Source: Cycas panzhihuaensis (Eukaryota > Cycadophyta). From it: DNA of 64,000 nucleotides. This document shows, piece after piece, positions 1 to 9,480 of this stretch; within the stretch, counting starts at the first letter, position 1, and every line of letters starts with the position of its first letter. The notes beneath the pieces were generated by a model that saw only the letters and a list, made by a program, of their open reading frames with translations, was not told the DNA's origin and did not search any database. The position numbers were made by a program, and so were the translations under genes. The stretch is taken from assembly GCA_023213395.1 (NCBI GenBank), contig CM041465.1, forward strand, positions 55,249,741-55,313,740. Reading direction: 5' to 3'.

Positions 1-165
1 CGTCATCTAAACATCGACCTGTAAATGAAATAATCAAGGAAAAGGGGATGCCCCCATTGCCGAAGTGCAATGTGAAGTAGGAGGACATCTAGCAAATAGA
101 GCAAGCACATCTAATTAACAAAAACCAAAGACTTAGGCATGGGCTGACCAGGCAAGCCTCAGGGG

Positions 166-581
166 CAGTTATCTAGAAGAGGGAGGTGACACTCAAGGAT
201 GAGGTGAACGAGACTGTCAGCCTCAACATTGAGGTGCCTAGGGATATGCTAAATATCCATTGATGAGAAACAAGCTAGAAGAGACCTGGCAGTAGACGCG
301 AGGATTCTCAAGTGAGGGCATCGCACCTAGTAGACCTGGGTGAGATGGGACACCATGACCTGAGAATCATAAAACAACATGATGGACCCGCGATGGAAAT
401 GGAGAGCATCGGTAAGGGCTTCAATAACGGCTATGTACTCAACTTCGTTATTGGTTGCCTCAAGAAGAAAGACCTTGGAATATAAGAAATCATGTCCGGT
501 AGGGCTGTGAAGAATCCACATAGCGGCGGAAGGTCTGAGGTTGCTGTGACTTCCACCATCGACAAAAACGAGAAGGGACAT
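166..581 (-). pseudogene. Archaeal-type RNase H (aRNH) of element B, broken
   Basis: An RNase H fold of the archaeal/plant type, expected to remove the RNA strand of RNA/DNA hybrids during reverse transcription. Visible motifs in order are DGGS with N-x-RPS, NNEVEY (catalytic Glu), YDSQVMVSHL (catalytic Asp; CDSQ in the other copies), and HIPRHLNVEADSL (last Asp). The start is the ATG at 581, conserved in D and C. The frame is open for 84 codons, then has in-frame stops after TQVY and before HIPR, so this copy is dead. It lies 3' of integrase, beyond the opposite-strand PMD gene and close to the 3' LTR. It is separate from the RNase H that follows RT in pol. Confidence 0.8.
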
Positions 582-590
582 GCCTGAATA

Positions 591-788
591 CTAAGCTCTG
601 GTAGCAAATAAATAGCAATAAAAGTAAAAAAAAATACTCGAATAGCAGGAAAAATGTGGCCAAGAAGGGTAGGAGGACCTAGCAATGAGGTTACCCAAAA
701 ACGAGAGTGAGCAATCTGGCCACTGGCTGAGAGTAGGTGTAGAAAAGATGCCCTTGAGCGCCAAAGGTTGCTTTAGGAAGCAAAACAT
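591..788 (-). other. Small conserved reading frame before aRNH (B)
   Basis: A frame of about 65 codons ends just before the aRNH start. It matches a frame at 60821-61057 in C; both contain MFCF-x-KQPL, an I-F-x-x-PTL segment and GNLIARSSY. It is hydrophobic and Cys/Ser-rich. The same DNA in A and D is open only in pieces. I do not recognise a family. It may be a small leader ORF or simply conserved noncoding DNA. Confidence 0.25.
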
Positions 789-849
789 GCCCCCAGACGG
801 GGGAGCACTTCCTTTGGGGACCCCAAGAGTAAAAAAGGGCTACGAAAAT

Positions 850-854
850 GAGCC
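850..854. repeat. Target site duplication of element A, left
   Basis: GAGCC directly before A's 3' LTR edge; the partner GAGTC follows the 5' LTR at 14843-14847 (4 of 5 bases equal). The 5-bp length is usual for Ty3/Gypsy integration. Confidence 0.7.
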
Positions 855-3408
855 TAGACGCGCTGCTACAGGATAACTACCTAACTGATAGGTGTAAGGG
901 AGAGTGAGTGGTGGAATGATAGAAGGTGGGACCTAAAAGATGGGTAACTACCACGCAGAGCGCCCCGTGCGCCGGAGCGTGAGTTTGGGATCTGCAATGG
1001 AGTATGGCTACTATCGGGTGACCCTTCACCGCTTTGAATAAGGGGTGAAGGTGCGTAGGGCAAACCTGGGTTGACCTGGGAATAGGACCCTCCCACCCTT
1101 GGGTGGCCAGAAGGGGGGAAGAGAAGACCTAATAGAGACAGGCCAAGAGCAAGCCTACACAACCTAATCGGGTACACAAGTGATGCAGGAAGCAAGGCAC
1201 TCGTGTGGTTAAGGAGAGAGAAGGAAAGGTAAGGTAAGGGGGGACTCCTACAATCTTTCCTACAAATGATAAAGATGCATGAAACAAGACAAACGAATCG
1301 TAAACAAGTACCAAACCAATTTTCCCTTTTTATCCTTCAATGTACTAATTACTACAAGAGAAATAAAAGGAAAAGAAAGGGTAGCGGAGGAGAACGAAAC
1401 GTGCACCTGGAGCGAAGGCGTGCGAGACGAAGTAGCCTTCCCGAGGAGCACCCAACCGCTCCGCGCAACGTACCGGATGCGAGATGTTGCGACAAACGAA
1501 GATGAGGCTTCCTTACCTTCCCCGGAAAATCAAATGCAAAGCCAAGAAAGAAAGGAAGCACCAACTAGTAAATGAAGTAGCATGAAAACATAACGCACAC
1601 GAAGGTGCTTACCGGTAGCTCACCTTACCCAAGCGATGCACTCCACGCTTCCCAAGTACCTGCAAGCAATAGCGGTCTCTTCCTCTTCCCGAAGGAAGAG
1701 CACTAACATGCAACACAAAAACTCTAACAATATATGCCTAAATAACATAAACGAGAATCAATATACATGCTAGTGCTAATCCAACAATGAAAGTATCGAA
1801 AGAAAGTGACCAAAGTGAAAGTAAATGATTGGGTAAGCTCCTGAGTAGCCTACCTCCCGCAAATGACGCCCAAACCTCCCCCCAAGAGCCACGAGGCAGT
1901 GAGGAGAAAGTCAAGAGCAAGGGCTAGAAAATGGCAAAGAAAAGGAGGCAAAGAGAGGCTCAAGGGTACCCACGACGGACCGGGATGCTATGAGGAGCAA
2001 ACCGGGTGACCCGGGGAAGAAAGGTGGAGCAAGAAACCAGCGGTTGGGACTTATGAGTGATGCCCAAACCCGAGCAAAAGGCCCCAAATCAGCGCTGCAA
2101 CTTGTGAAAGCGCTGGTTTGGGCAACCAAAGGGAGCTTTCAAACCCTTATTTGCAAGCCAAGGACAGCACGGGGCGAGAGGGAGGTTTTGGGGGGCTAAG
2201 AGCCACCTAGGGTGCATGGAAGGTGGCATGTAATCCACCCGCCTCCTCTCCAAAACCTATGCAACCCTCAACGTCACGCTTTGACAACAAATGCAGTAAG
2301 AAGCACTGTGGAGAGTGGTATAACCCCAAAGGGAGGAAAACCAACTCTCAAGCAACAAGCAAGAACAGATGGACTGAAGCATAAATATCACAAGAGAACA
2401 AGCATAAAACAAGGAATACCAAAAGAAGAGGCAAGGATTTGCCTCACCCAAAGGGCGCGTGAGAGGGACCGATAAATCAACCCAGATCCGAGGTAGAGTG
2501 TTTGAGGCCCCGCCGGAGATGTGATGGGAAACACCGCACTTGGGGCGCTTATGGACCGCCTGGGCGAAGATCACTGAAACCACTTCAAAGGAGCCCTCCA
2601 AGGCGCTTGAGGGCCGGGAGAATGTCTCACCCACACCAAAGGAGAGATGGGCAATCAGATGAAGGGTGTAGGTCCAACAGCAAAGAAACAATAGAGAAGA
2701 GCAGAGCAGAGAGTGTTTCCTTGAGAGCAATTCCAAAAGTGAGCCAAAAGATCCTTGAAATGAGCTAAAAGGGCTTAAGTACTCAAGCAAAACCCTAAAC
2801 CGCGATTAGGGCACACCGAAGAGAAATAAGTGAGCCACGTGGCGCTTTCGCAATAAATGCGAAATTGCCACGATGGATTTTAAAATGACTGAGACAACAG
2901 ATTGCCGGAATTTCACAGATCACGGATATTCCTAAGAAGATCACAAAAATCCGGGCGACACGCACCTATAGCCAAAAATAGGCCCACCAACCGCCCAGTC
3001 GGGGCATATGATGTAAAAGGCTAATAGAAAGCTAAAACACCTACCCGGAGCAAACAAGCCAACAAACGGGTCCAAAGGAGTAAAAATAGGGCTCGAGTGG
3101 GGTGGCAAGTTGACCAAAGGATGATGAGTCATCACACCAAGTGAGGTGGCGCGAACCTAGTGGATCCCGGAGGGAGGAGGCGATGCAGTGAAGTAATACG
3201 GCCACTGTGGTGCCACACTTGCCGGAGTGTGCCCTCGCTATAGCCATAGGCTAGCATAGTGTGGACGATTTACAAGGTTGCCCACAAAGTCATACACATA
3301 TAGATACGCAAGCAAACATCCAGTAAAAGAAAGCGATGATAATGCGAGAGACATACCGCACTTACCGAAGTTTGGTGATTCCGTATCCATTCCCGAAGCT
3401 GTGAAACA
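855..3408 (-). repeat. 3' LTR of element A
   Basis: 2554 bp, repeated at 12265-14842 in the same orientation. The inner end reads TGTTTCACAGC on the minus strand; the outer end is TA-initial on the plus strand where the 5' copy has TG. The two LTRs align throughout, with many 1-3 base indels, often at CTG, CAG or CCG. It contains a hairpin at 2836-2872 and a palindromic TGATGAGTCATCA near 3120. Short ORFs within it (for example 1266-1505) recur in the 5' LTR and are not genes. Confidence 0.92.
2836..2872. promoter_or_regulatory. LTR inverted repeat with G-box core
   Basis: The sequence CCACGTGGCGCTTTCGCA, then ATAAA, then TGCGAAATTGCCAC forms a near-continuous stem of about 14 bp with a 5-base loop. 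A related inverted repeat with CACGTG arms sits at the same place in C's LTRs (34602-34641 and 62427-62466). It may be a bZIP/bHLH binding site or an RNA hairpin; function is inferred only. Confidence 0.4.
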
Positions 3409-3427
3409 TCGCCTTTCGCGCAGAGCC
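3409..3427 (-). other. Polypurine tract position, element A (degenerate)
   Basis: On the minus strand GCGCGAAAGGCGA abuts the 3' LTR start TGTTTC. The equivalent in C is CCAAGGGGGTAG, so the purine run here is eroded. The position is certain from the LTR edge; function is doubtful. Confidence 0.4.
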
Positions 3428-3819
3428 TCACCGCCTAAGCTCGTGCGATGGCGACGCCGGCAATACAACCGCTGCGAGTACATGTGTATATAGATATATC
3501 AATCAAGATCATAACAAGAGGCAAGGGTGCCGCGAGTGTCGTATGGGACGCTGCGGATACGAAAGCCATGGAGACAACATAGGGCCGCCATGGGCCACCT
3601 GGAAATCGACTGGAAGAATGAGACAGGTGAGGGGGCTGCCCCCACCACAAAGGATGCAAAGGAACATGCATAGCTAAATAAAGAACAAATAATGGATACC
3701 ATAGTTTTACCTCATTAGGAACCCGGCTTTGAGGTGCGAATCTGATCGCTGGGTTAAAGTGACAGACGACCCGGGCTTGGGCGACGGAAGGCTGGCAAAC
3801 CTCGTGGACTGGCCAACAA

Positions 3820-4200
3820 GAAGGGAGAGGCTACCAAGGATGAGGCGAACGAGGCTATCTACCCGCCGCTTAGGGCCCGAGGAATATGCCGGATATCAAC
3901 AGAAGAAAAGCGCCGAGGGATCCGCCAGAGCAAGAGTCCTCAAGTGAGGGCATCGCACCGTAAACCCGGGTGAGATGAGACACCACAACTCGAGAGTCAC
4001 ACAAAAAACAATGGGTCCGTGATGGAAACGAAGAGCATCGTGAGGGCTTCAATCTACCGCATACTCGCCTCATGTTGGTAGCCTGGGAGGAAGATCCCAG
4101 AGCAGGAGATCATGTCTAGAAGGGTCATGAGGATCCATGCAATGCAGAAGGTCCAAGATTACCGCGGCCCGCTTACTCCAGAAAGATGTGTATCGACATC
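3820..4200 (-). pseudogene. Decayed archaeal-type RNase H of element A
   Basis: Remnant of the aRNH ORF kept in B, C and D. The clearest pieces are CDSRVVVSHL and a following VYG-x-MPS segment in one frame, and the HDLL-x-W region in another. Frameshifts separate the pieces and the DGGS and NNEAEY motifs are not continuous. The flanking sequence (3428-3819 and 4201-4690) aligns with the DNA around aRNH in B and C and has no further gene. Confidence 0.6.
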
Positions 4201-4694
4201 GACACAAAATCCAAGCAGTCGATGGGTGATGGAAGCAACGCTCAATAAGCAAGCAGGAAATGGCCATGAAGGGTAGGAGGACCTAACAATGAGGTAACCT
4301 GTATAGAGAGTGCATAACCGATCACCGGCAGAGAGTGGTCAAGGGAAAGCCTCTTGGAGCGCCAAAAGGTCGCCTTAGAAAGAGAAACATGCCCCCGAGT
4401 GGGGGGGCATTCCTTTTGGGGACTCCAAGAGCGAGAAAGGATCACAAATGAGCCTGTATACGAACGAGCCAAACGAGTATAAACTCTGGCACGGAGTAGC
4501 GCACAAACGATGCGTAAGGGCCCAAGAAAAAGCGCGATGATGATGCACTATAAATGCCCTCGGCAGAGGGCAAAAAGGGCATCAATATAGCGCAATTGAT
4601 GACAGGGCCAGAAGGCAAAGGTAATCGGGGCAATGAGACGGTCCCAACGACTGACGTGAGACTAAAAACAGAGGAAGTGCCTGCTAGCCCCGCT

Positions 4695-4701
4695 TATATA
4701 A
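4695..4701 (+). promoter_or_regulatory. TATA box of the opposite-strand PMD gene (A)
   Basis: TATATAA, followed by AGGAAATCG, lies 162 bp before the proposed start codon at 4857. The same block, including the downstream ATTCATTTTCA segment, occurs at 15102 in B, at 60538-60544 (minus) in C, and in AT-shifted form at 29929 in E. It points along the PMD gene, against the element's own transcription. Confidence 0.65.
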
Positions 4702-4856
4702 GGAAATCGACAGAAAATGGATTCATTTTCACCACTGCAGAAAACCGCAGCCATTTCCTTACGCAGTGAGCGCCACCCAACTTTGGAGGCACAGAGAGAG
4801 ATCTGGACCGCTTGGACGGAGAGTGGGGATAGCAAAGACGACCGACTGCAGACGAC

Positions 4857-7105
4857 ATGGCGATAATGAGACCAGATCCAAAGTGAGTGGAAATCACTAA
4901 ACCTGACCCAAATCGAAGTTCAAAGTTCGTGGTTTTTGTAATAATTTTTGCATAGTCTTAGTGCCCTTATGGGCAACATAAGGCTTCTGGATTCGAATCG
5001 ACCTAGAAAGAGGCTGACCCAGCATTAGGGGAGCTCGGTCCTACCTGGGTCCACCGTAAGAAATTTTTGGTTTTACACAAACCCCTTTAGGGGGTCGTCA
5101 CATCACGGCAAGAATAATCGCGGTGTCCGCTGATCATTGCCGGGCCCCACATCGCCAGATTCGCGTACAAACTTAGCTGCACTGCCAAGTTTGGCGTGGT
5201 ACAAGGCAAGAAGGCGTAAAATAGACATGAGGGCCAAAAGAGCCCCAAATCTCGTGCAGAGAGATATGAGAGAGAGAGAGGTAATAATAATGACATGAGA
5301 CCGACTTGAGGTGTTTTAGTGTGAACAGTGCCCCTCGCAGAGATAATCATAGAACATGGTATGGCTATGCCGAGTTACATGGAGATGATGACTCAGAGGA
5401 TAGGGACATGTCGCAGAGGTGTGGCCTGCTCAAGGCCCTCAAGACACCTCAAGACACGCCTGACTGCAGGTCGCCGGTGGATATAGTGTCCCATTGGGAC
5501 CGGAGGAGGCATGTGTTCCACCTACCACAGGTGGGGGATGTGATGGTCACACCGAGGGATATCTGGCGTATACTAGGAGTTCCGGCGACAGGGAGGACGG
5601 TGCAACTCGGGACGCCCAAAGACCGAGGCAACACAGGAGGCGCCTGCTCTTCACAGAGCCGGCAGTGGACGAGGGGAGCACCCTCCGCATGCCTCGTTAT
5701 CCGAGATTCCTCGAGTGAGGAAGATGATCATACTGCATTCTGCTCCTGATTTCGTAAATGTAACTATCGAGAGGTTTCGTGAGGATGGATGGATGCAACA
5801 TCACGCGGTTAGCGAGAGGATGGATCGGCACTCGATAGCGGTGAACCTAGTCACACAGCTGGACACTATCAGGACGTCCGGCAGAGGAGGACTATCATAT
5901 AACACGCTGTTACAGTGTTGGTATTTTGATCACTTCAGAGTGGCACCAATGGGGGACCTCACCCTATCATGCATCGTGCCCCGATGGTCCATGATGGCGA
6001 CTTGACTGAGGGGGACAGAGGACAGAGCCCATGTCAGATGATCGGTGGAGGCCACATCACTAGACCTCCTCACCCTCCCAGACTATATAGCTGATCCATA
6101 CAGGATGGTGAGGTGGGATAGCGACGACGAGGTGAGTGGAGCAAGAGTGCCCGCGAGAGATGACAGCAGTGATGACAGGGATGATGGAGATAGTGGAGAC
6201 AGCAGGGCCAGCCTGTCACAACCTGCAGGGGAGGCAGGTCCTTCAGGGACAGCAGGACAGGCAGAGGGTCCATCCAGGGCTGCCGGAGGAGAGGCAGGCC
6301 CATCAGGAGCGCAGGGTGAGGTTAGAGGACCCATGACTAGGGCCCGCAGGCTACGGATCGTGATGGGATCCGCAGGGATGAGAGCTGGGGCCACCCCCAT
6401 AAGGACAGGGACCCAGGCAGAGGAGGTGCCCGAAGACGAGGCACCTACAACTGGCGGAGAGCCAGGAGGAGAGGATGCCATGCGACCGGAGGATCAGGTG
6501 GCCACAACAGGTGAGAGCCAACCTTTTCCAAAGTCATTTAGCATCCAGATATAAGTTTGGTTTGATTTGATCATGGTATATAGACTGACACATGGCGTGT
6601 TGCATTGGCAAGTACAACAGGGATTAGGAGACTGATAGAGGCTATGGCGAGGGAGATATTCCCTCAGGTGTATGCAGAGGGGCAACCACCCATCCAGTGT
6701 GTGACAAGCCCAGAGCTACAGGAGCCCAGAGAGGCGTCACTCCCCATTAGTGAGGGCGAGGGACATATGGGCCGCAGAGTCCCAAGAGCATGCCACATCC
6801 TGTGGACGATCGCAGCAGAGAGAGACGACGCGAGACGCGAGAGGGATGACGCGCGACGCGAGAGAGACGAGCTGCGAGGACGGGTCCAGACTCTAGAGGC
6901 ACAAGGTAGTGCAGGCAGAGATAACGAGAGCAGGACCCAGCTGATAATCATCACAGAGCGTCTCAGGATGACAGAGGAGGTACTCCGGGGAGAGCGGGAT
7001 CGTATCCAGGCCAGATATGATCAGCTAGTAGCACATATGGTCTCGAGGTCAAGTCGGAGTAGACATGCACTCCACACCTGGCATGACGCACCCGAGATGA
7101 CCTAG
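4857..7105 (+). pseudogene. Opposite-strand plant mobile domain gene of element A
   Basis: A three-exon gene model by comparison with B and C. Exon 1 starts at the ATG at 4857 (second ATG 4866), with donor GTGAGTGG at 4883; two extra A bases shift its frame. Exon 2 runs from about 5319 to 6510 and carries the PMD core, with SHWDRRRHVFHLPQVGD, a D-I-W-RILGVPATG segment and later RGGLSYNTLLQCW. Its tail is acidic, then rich in EAGPSG-like repeats, then basic (TRARRLRIV). Intron 2 starts with GTGAGA at 6511; its acceptor reads CAAG instead of CAGG. Exon 3 (6612-7105) is open and predicts a coiled coil with repeated RRERDDA units, ending in DAPEMT. PMD proteins in plants act in nuclear silencing and are known inside transposons; the role here is unknown. 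Frameshifts in exon 2 break it, though some may be assembly indels. Confidence 0.75.
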
Positions 7106-7886
7106 GGATAAGGAGAGTGAGGCAGCAGCATGTGAGGGCTGTGGAGGAGCCTCGGAGGCATGTGGTCCCCAGGAGAGGGATCACAGAGACCGGGAGATGG
7201 CACCCCAGGAGTGGGGCCACAGTAGTAGGATATGTACATACGGATTAAGGGAAAGCGCGGCCTGTGGGGGTCATATATAGGACCATATGATTGTACCCCC
7301 CCCTTGCAAGGACACCAGCTTCTCAGGATGTATGATGATATGATTTTTTGATATGTATATATATATGCATGGGGTGATTAGAACCCCATTTGGATATGAG
7401 ATGCTGTATATGATGTATCGTATGGATGACATGTATATTTATTTTTGTGTATTGTGAATGTTATGTTGTAGATGTTTTATGTTGTGGATATTTTGTTGTA
7501 CGATGCACACGTTTCCTCCCATGTACAACCACACGCCTAACAGGGGCACACACACACGCTGTGAGCGGGACGACATAGCAGTGTGAGGTTAGGGAGCAGG
7601 ACGGAGTACATGTCTACAGGAGAGCATAGCGAGATATGCGAAGGAAACGACAAAGGTGAAAGGGGGCAACGATGTTTCAAGTGTCTTCTTGATTGGGGGA
7701 TGCCCAAGCAAGGCGACACAAGGGTTCCCGAGAGAGCACGGGAACGCGGGTTCCACGGAAGGAACCGAAAAGAAGAAGAAGGATCCATCTTAAACTACCA
7801 TTCTACCCATGATTGGGAAGAATGGGGACAACCTAAGATGGTAGTTTAGGCTCATTTCGGAGCAAGGCAAAGGGATCGCCGAGGGA
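7106..7886. other. Convergent 3' region between the PMD gene and pol (A)
   Basis: No gene. The PMD gene (plus) and pol (minus) end here facing each other. The stretch holds a block around GGGTCATATATAGG, a TA-rich run near 7352-7368, and a TTGTA-rich tract at 7430-7510 that could serve 3' end formation of the PMD transcript. The same order is seen in B (17626-18487), C (57287-58047) and D (45260-46024). Confidence 0.6.
7430..7510 (+). terminator. TGT/TTGTA-rich tract, candidate poly(A) region of PMD gene (A)
   Basis: Repeated TGTT and GTTGTA units lie about 330-400 bp after the PMD stop. Plant far-upstream poly(A) elements are often TGTA-rich. The tract recurs at the same place in B, C and D. 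Use as a poly(A) signal is inferred. Confidence 0.35.
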
Positions 7887-8123
7887 TCATGCGTAAAACT
7901 TCTTAAGGAACATCTCATTAACGGCTTTCTCAAATTCGAGCCCCTCCAAGGTGGCTATCCTATAAGCACCATTATCGAGGAATTCGATAATGACAAAAGG
8001 ACCAACCCATTGGGGTTTGAATGTGGTCAAATGGTCAATGGAAGTAATGAGCCTGAAGATCCGTAAGCTTTCTACCTCCATCTCGACGGCAAGCAGAGCC
8101 GGGTGAAGGGGACGCGGGCGCAT
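7887..8123 (-). pseudogene. RT N-terminus fused to integrase C-terminus (A deletion junction)
   Basis: A 78-codon frame starts with the RT entry segment (MEVESLRIFRLITSID) and continues straight into the integrase tail (FKPQWVGPFVIIEFLDNGAYRI, ending KKFYA). In B these parts are about 2.3 kb apart. The joint is near 8040, where both sequences share GA(T/C). Everything between, including the RT FMDD box, RNase H, the zinc finger and the DDE core of integrase, is missing. The GPF-type tail itself is well kept. Confidence 0.85.
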
Positions 8124-8209
8124 GTATGCACCGTGAAGGGTGGTGAGGTTATGAGTGACAATCGAGGGTCGATTCCCTTCATGTCAAGATAATCCCACGT
8201 GAAAATGTC

Positions 8210-8737
8210 TCAAACTCGGAACAAGGGAGTATTCCTTACCTCATCGAGAACATTCCAACCCAACCTTAATGACCTTGCCCGGGCCAAGACTACGCCTTGA
8301 GTTGCCCCATGCACATGGCGCTGCCTCCTCAAGTGGAGAGGGGCAAGATCAATGGGAGGAGGAGGAATAAGAGACGGGATCGGATCAGCAAGCGTGGATC
8401 CGATCGCGAGGATCTTCTGGTGACCAAGCCGGTGGTGATCAGAAGGCAGGTTAGGCGCAAGGCCTGCTAGATGCTCGAGCAGGGCTTCATCATCCTCAAA
8501 GTAATCCACCGCATGGATGACCTTACTTCGAGTAGGAGAAGCGCTGGATGGAGTGAGAGCAACGGGACCGTGATGACCAACGGGTTGCTCATCTTCCTCG
8601 CGGAAATCCAAAGGAAAAACAGAAAGGTGCTCCTCAGAAGGAGCGAAAGGCAATTCCTCAAAGCCATTACCTACGGGGGGTAATGAAAAAGGAGAACTGG
8701 CGACAGGTGGGTCAACACGAGCGAGGACGTGTGACAC
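8210..8737 (-). pseudogene. Protease-RT linker of pol (A)
   Basis: A 175-codon frame matching linkers in B, C and D. Shared landmarks are VDYFEDDEALLEHLAG, the LGHQKILAIGSTLADPIPS segment and IDLAPLHL. I do not recognise a catalytic domain. It is acidic and Ser/Pro-rich and precedes the RT palm in all copies. The frame shifts on both sides. Its length, several hundred residues in intact copies, is unusual for a simple spacer. Confidence 0.6.
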
Positions 8738-9079
8738 GCACGAGGGGCTAGCCTCACCAATGAGAGAGGCTCTAGACGGGGATCTAGAACAAGAAAAGCG
8801 ACCTATTGGCGTGAAGGAAAGAGACGGGTGAGGACAATCCTCGCTTCGCCGAGCGACTCATCATCACGAATGAAGTAAGGTACCAGACTCCCAACGCCAA
8901 TAGGGGCGAACCGCATGAGACTAGGAGGAGAAGATGCAGGGTCTTCTTCGGACGGATTAGGTATCCCAATAGAGCAAGCCGAGGCCTAAGTGGATGAACT
9001 TGGGTTTGCTGAACTGGTAGAGCGAGTTTGTTTAGTAAAAGGGCGTTCACGGGGGATCACTCTCATTCGTCTGTCATGT

Positions 9080-9480
9080 GCAAATTTAAGTTGTCCCCAA
9101 AGGGTCGAGTACATGGCTCCCATTTGATCGAGCCATGGACAACCTAGAAGGAGGTTGTAATCCACATCAACGTCAAGGACTACAACGCTTAAGAAGAACG
9201 GCCTTACCCTCAAGGGTAAGCTTAATCGCGATGCATCCCAAAGGGGTCTTCTCGCTACCGTCATACCCTTGGCATCGCCAAGGAACGGGTTCCAAGGCGG
9301 AAATACCAAGCTCTTGCATGACACGCAAGGGCATGAGATTGACTAAGAACCGCTGTCGACAACAGCTTCAAGAGTACAATCAGCGACGATGGTGATGGTG
9401 AATGGGAAGTTCCACCGACGCCCTTTCACCGGTAGGGGGAAGATCCTTAGGATCAAAGGAAATAGCGGGTCCACAACCTT
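9080..9480 (-). pseudogene. Aspartic protease of element A
   Basis: Retropepsin-like region. The active-site triplet is DSG (VVDSGS, codons 9349-9357), followed directly by an in-frame stop. The downstream half keeps VDYNLLLGCPWLDQMGAM, the usual flap-distal G-P-W block of Gypsy proteases. The other three elements have DNG here, so A belongs to a separate subfamily or keeps the older state. The enzyme would cut Gag-Pol. Frameshifts separate the two halves. Confidence 0.7.

Larger units (their letters stand above)
1..854 (-). mobile_element. Element B, 3' internal part (Ty3/Gypsy, Tat/Ogre-like)
   Basis: This is the 3' internal part of element B, cut off from the rest by insertion of element A. 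It aligns with the same part of D: base 1 matches D near 44346, about 245 bp inside D's 3' LTR edge. B's own 3' LTR therefore lies just left of the window. It holds the archaeal-type RNase H ORF and the sequence before it. The break at 854 joins to 14843 when compared with the uninterrupted equivalents in A (near 4445-4465) and C. Confidence 0.85.

Noticed and set aside
1266-1505. LTR reading frames (also 12662-12982)
   Set aside because: They recur only because the LTR is repeated, differ by frameshifts between the copies, and match nothing recognisable.
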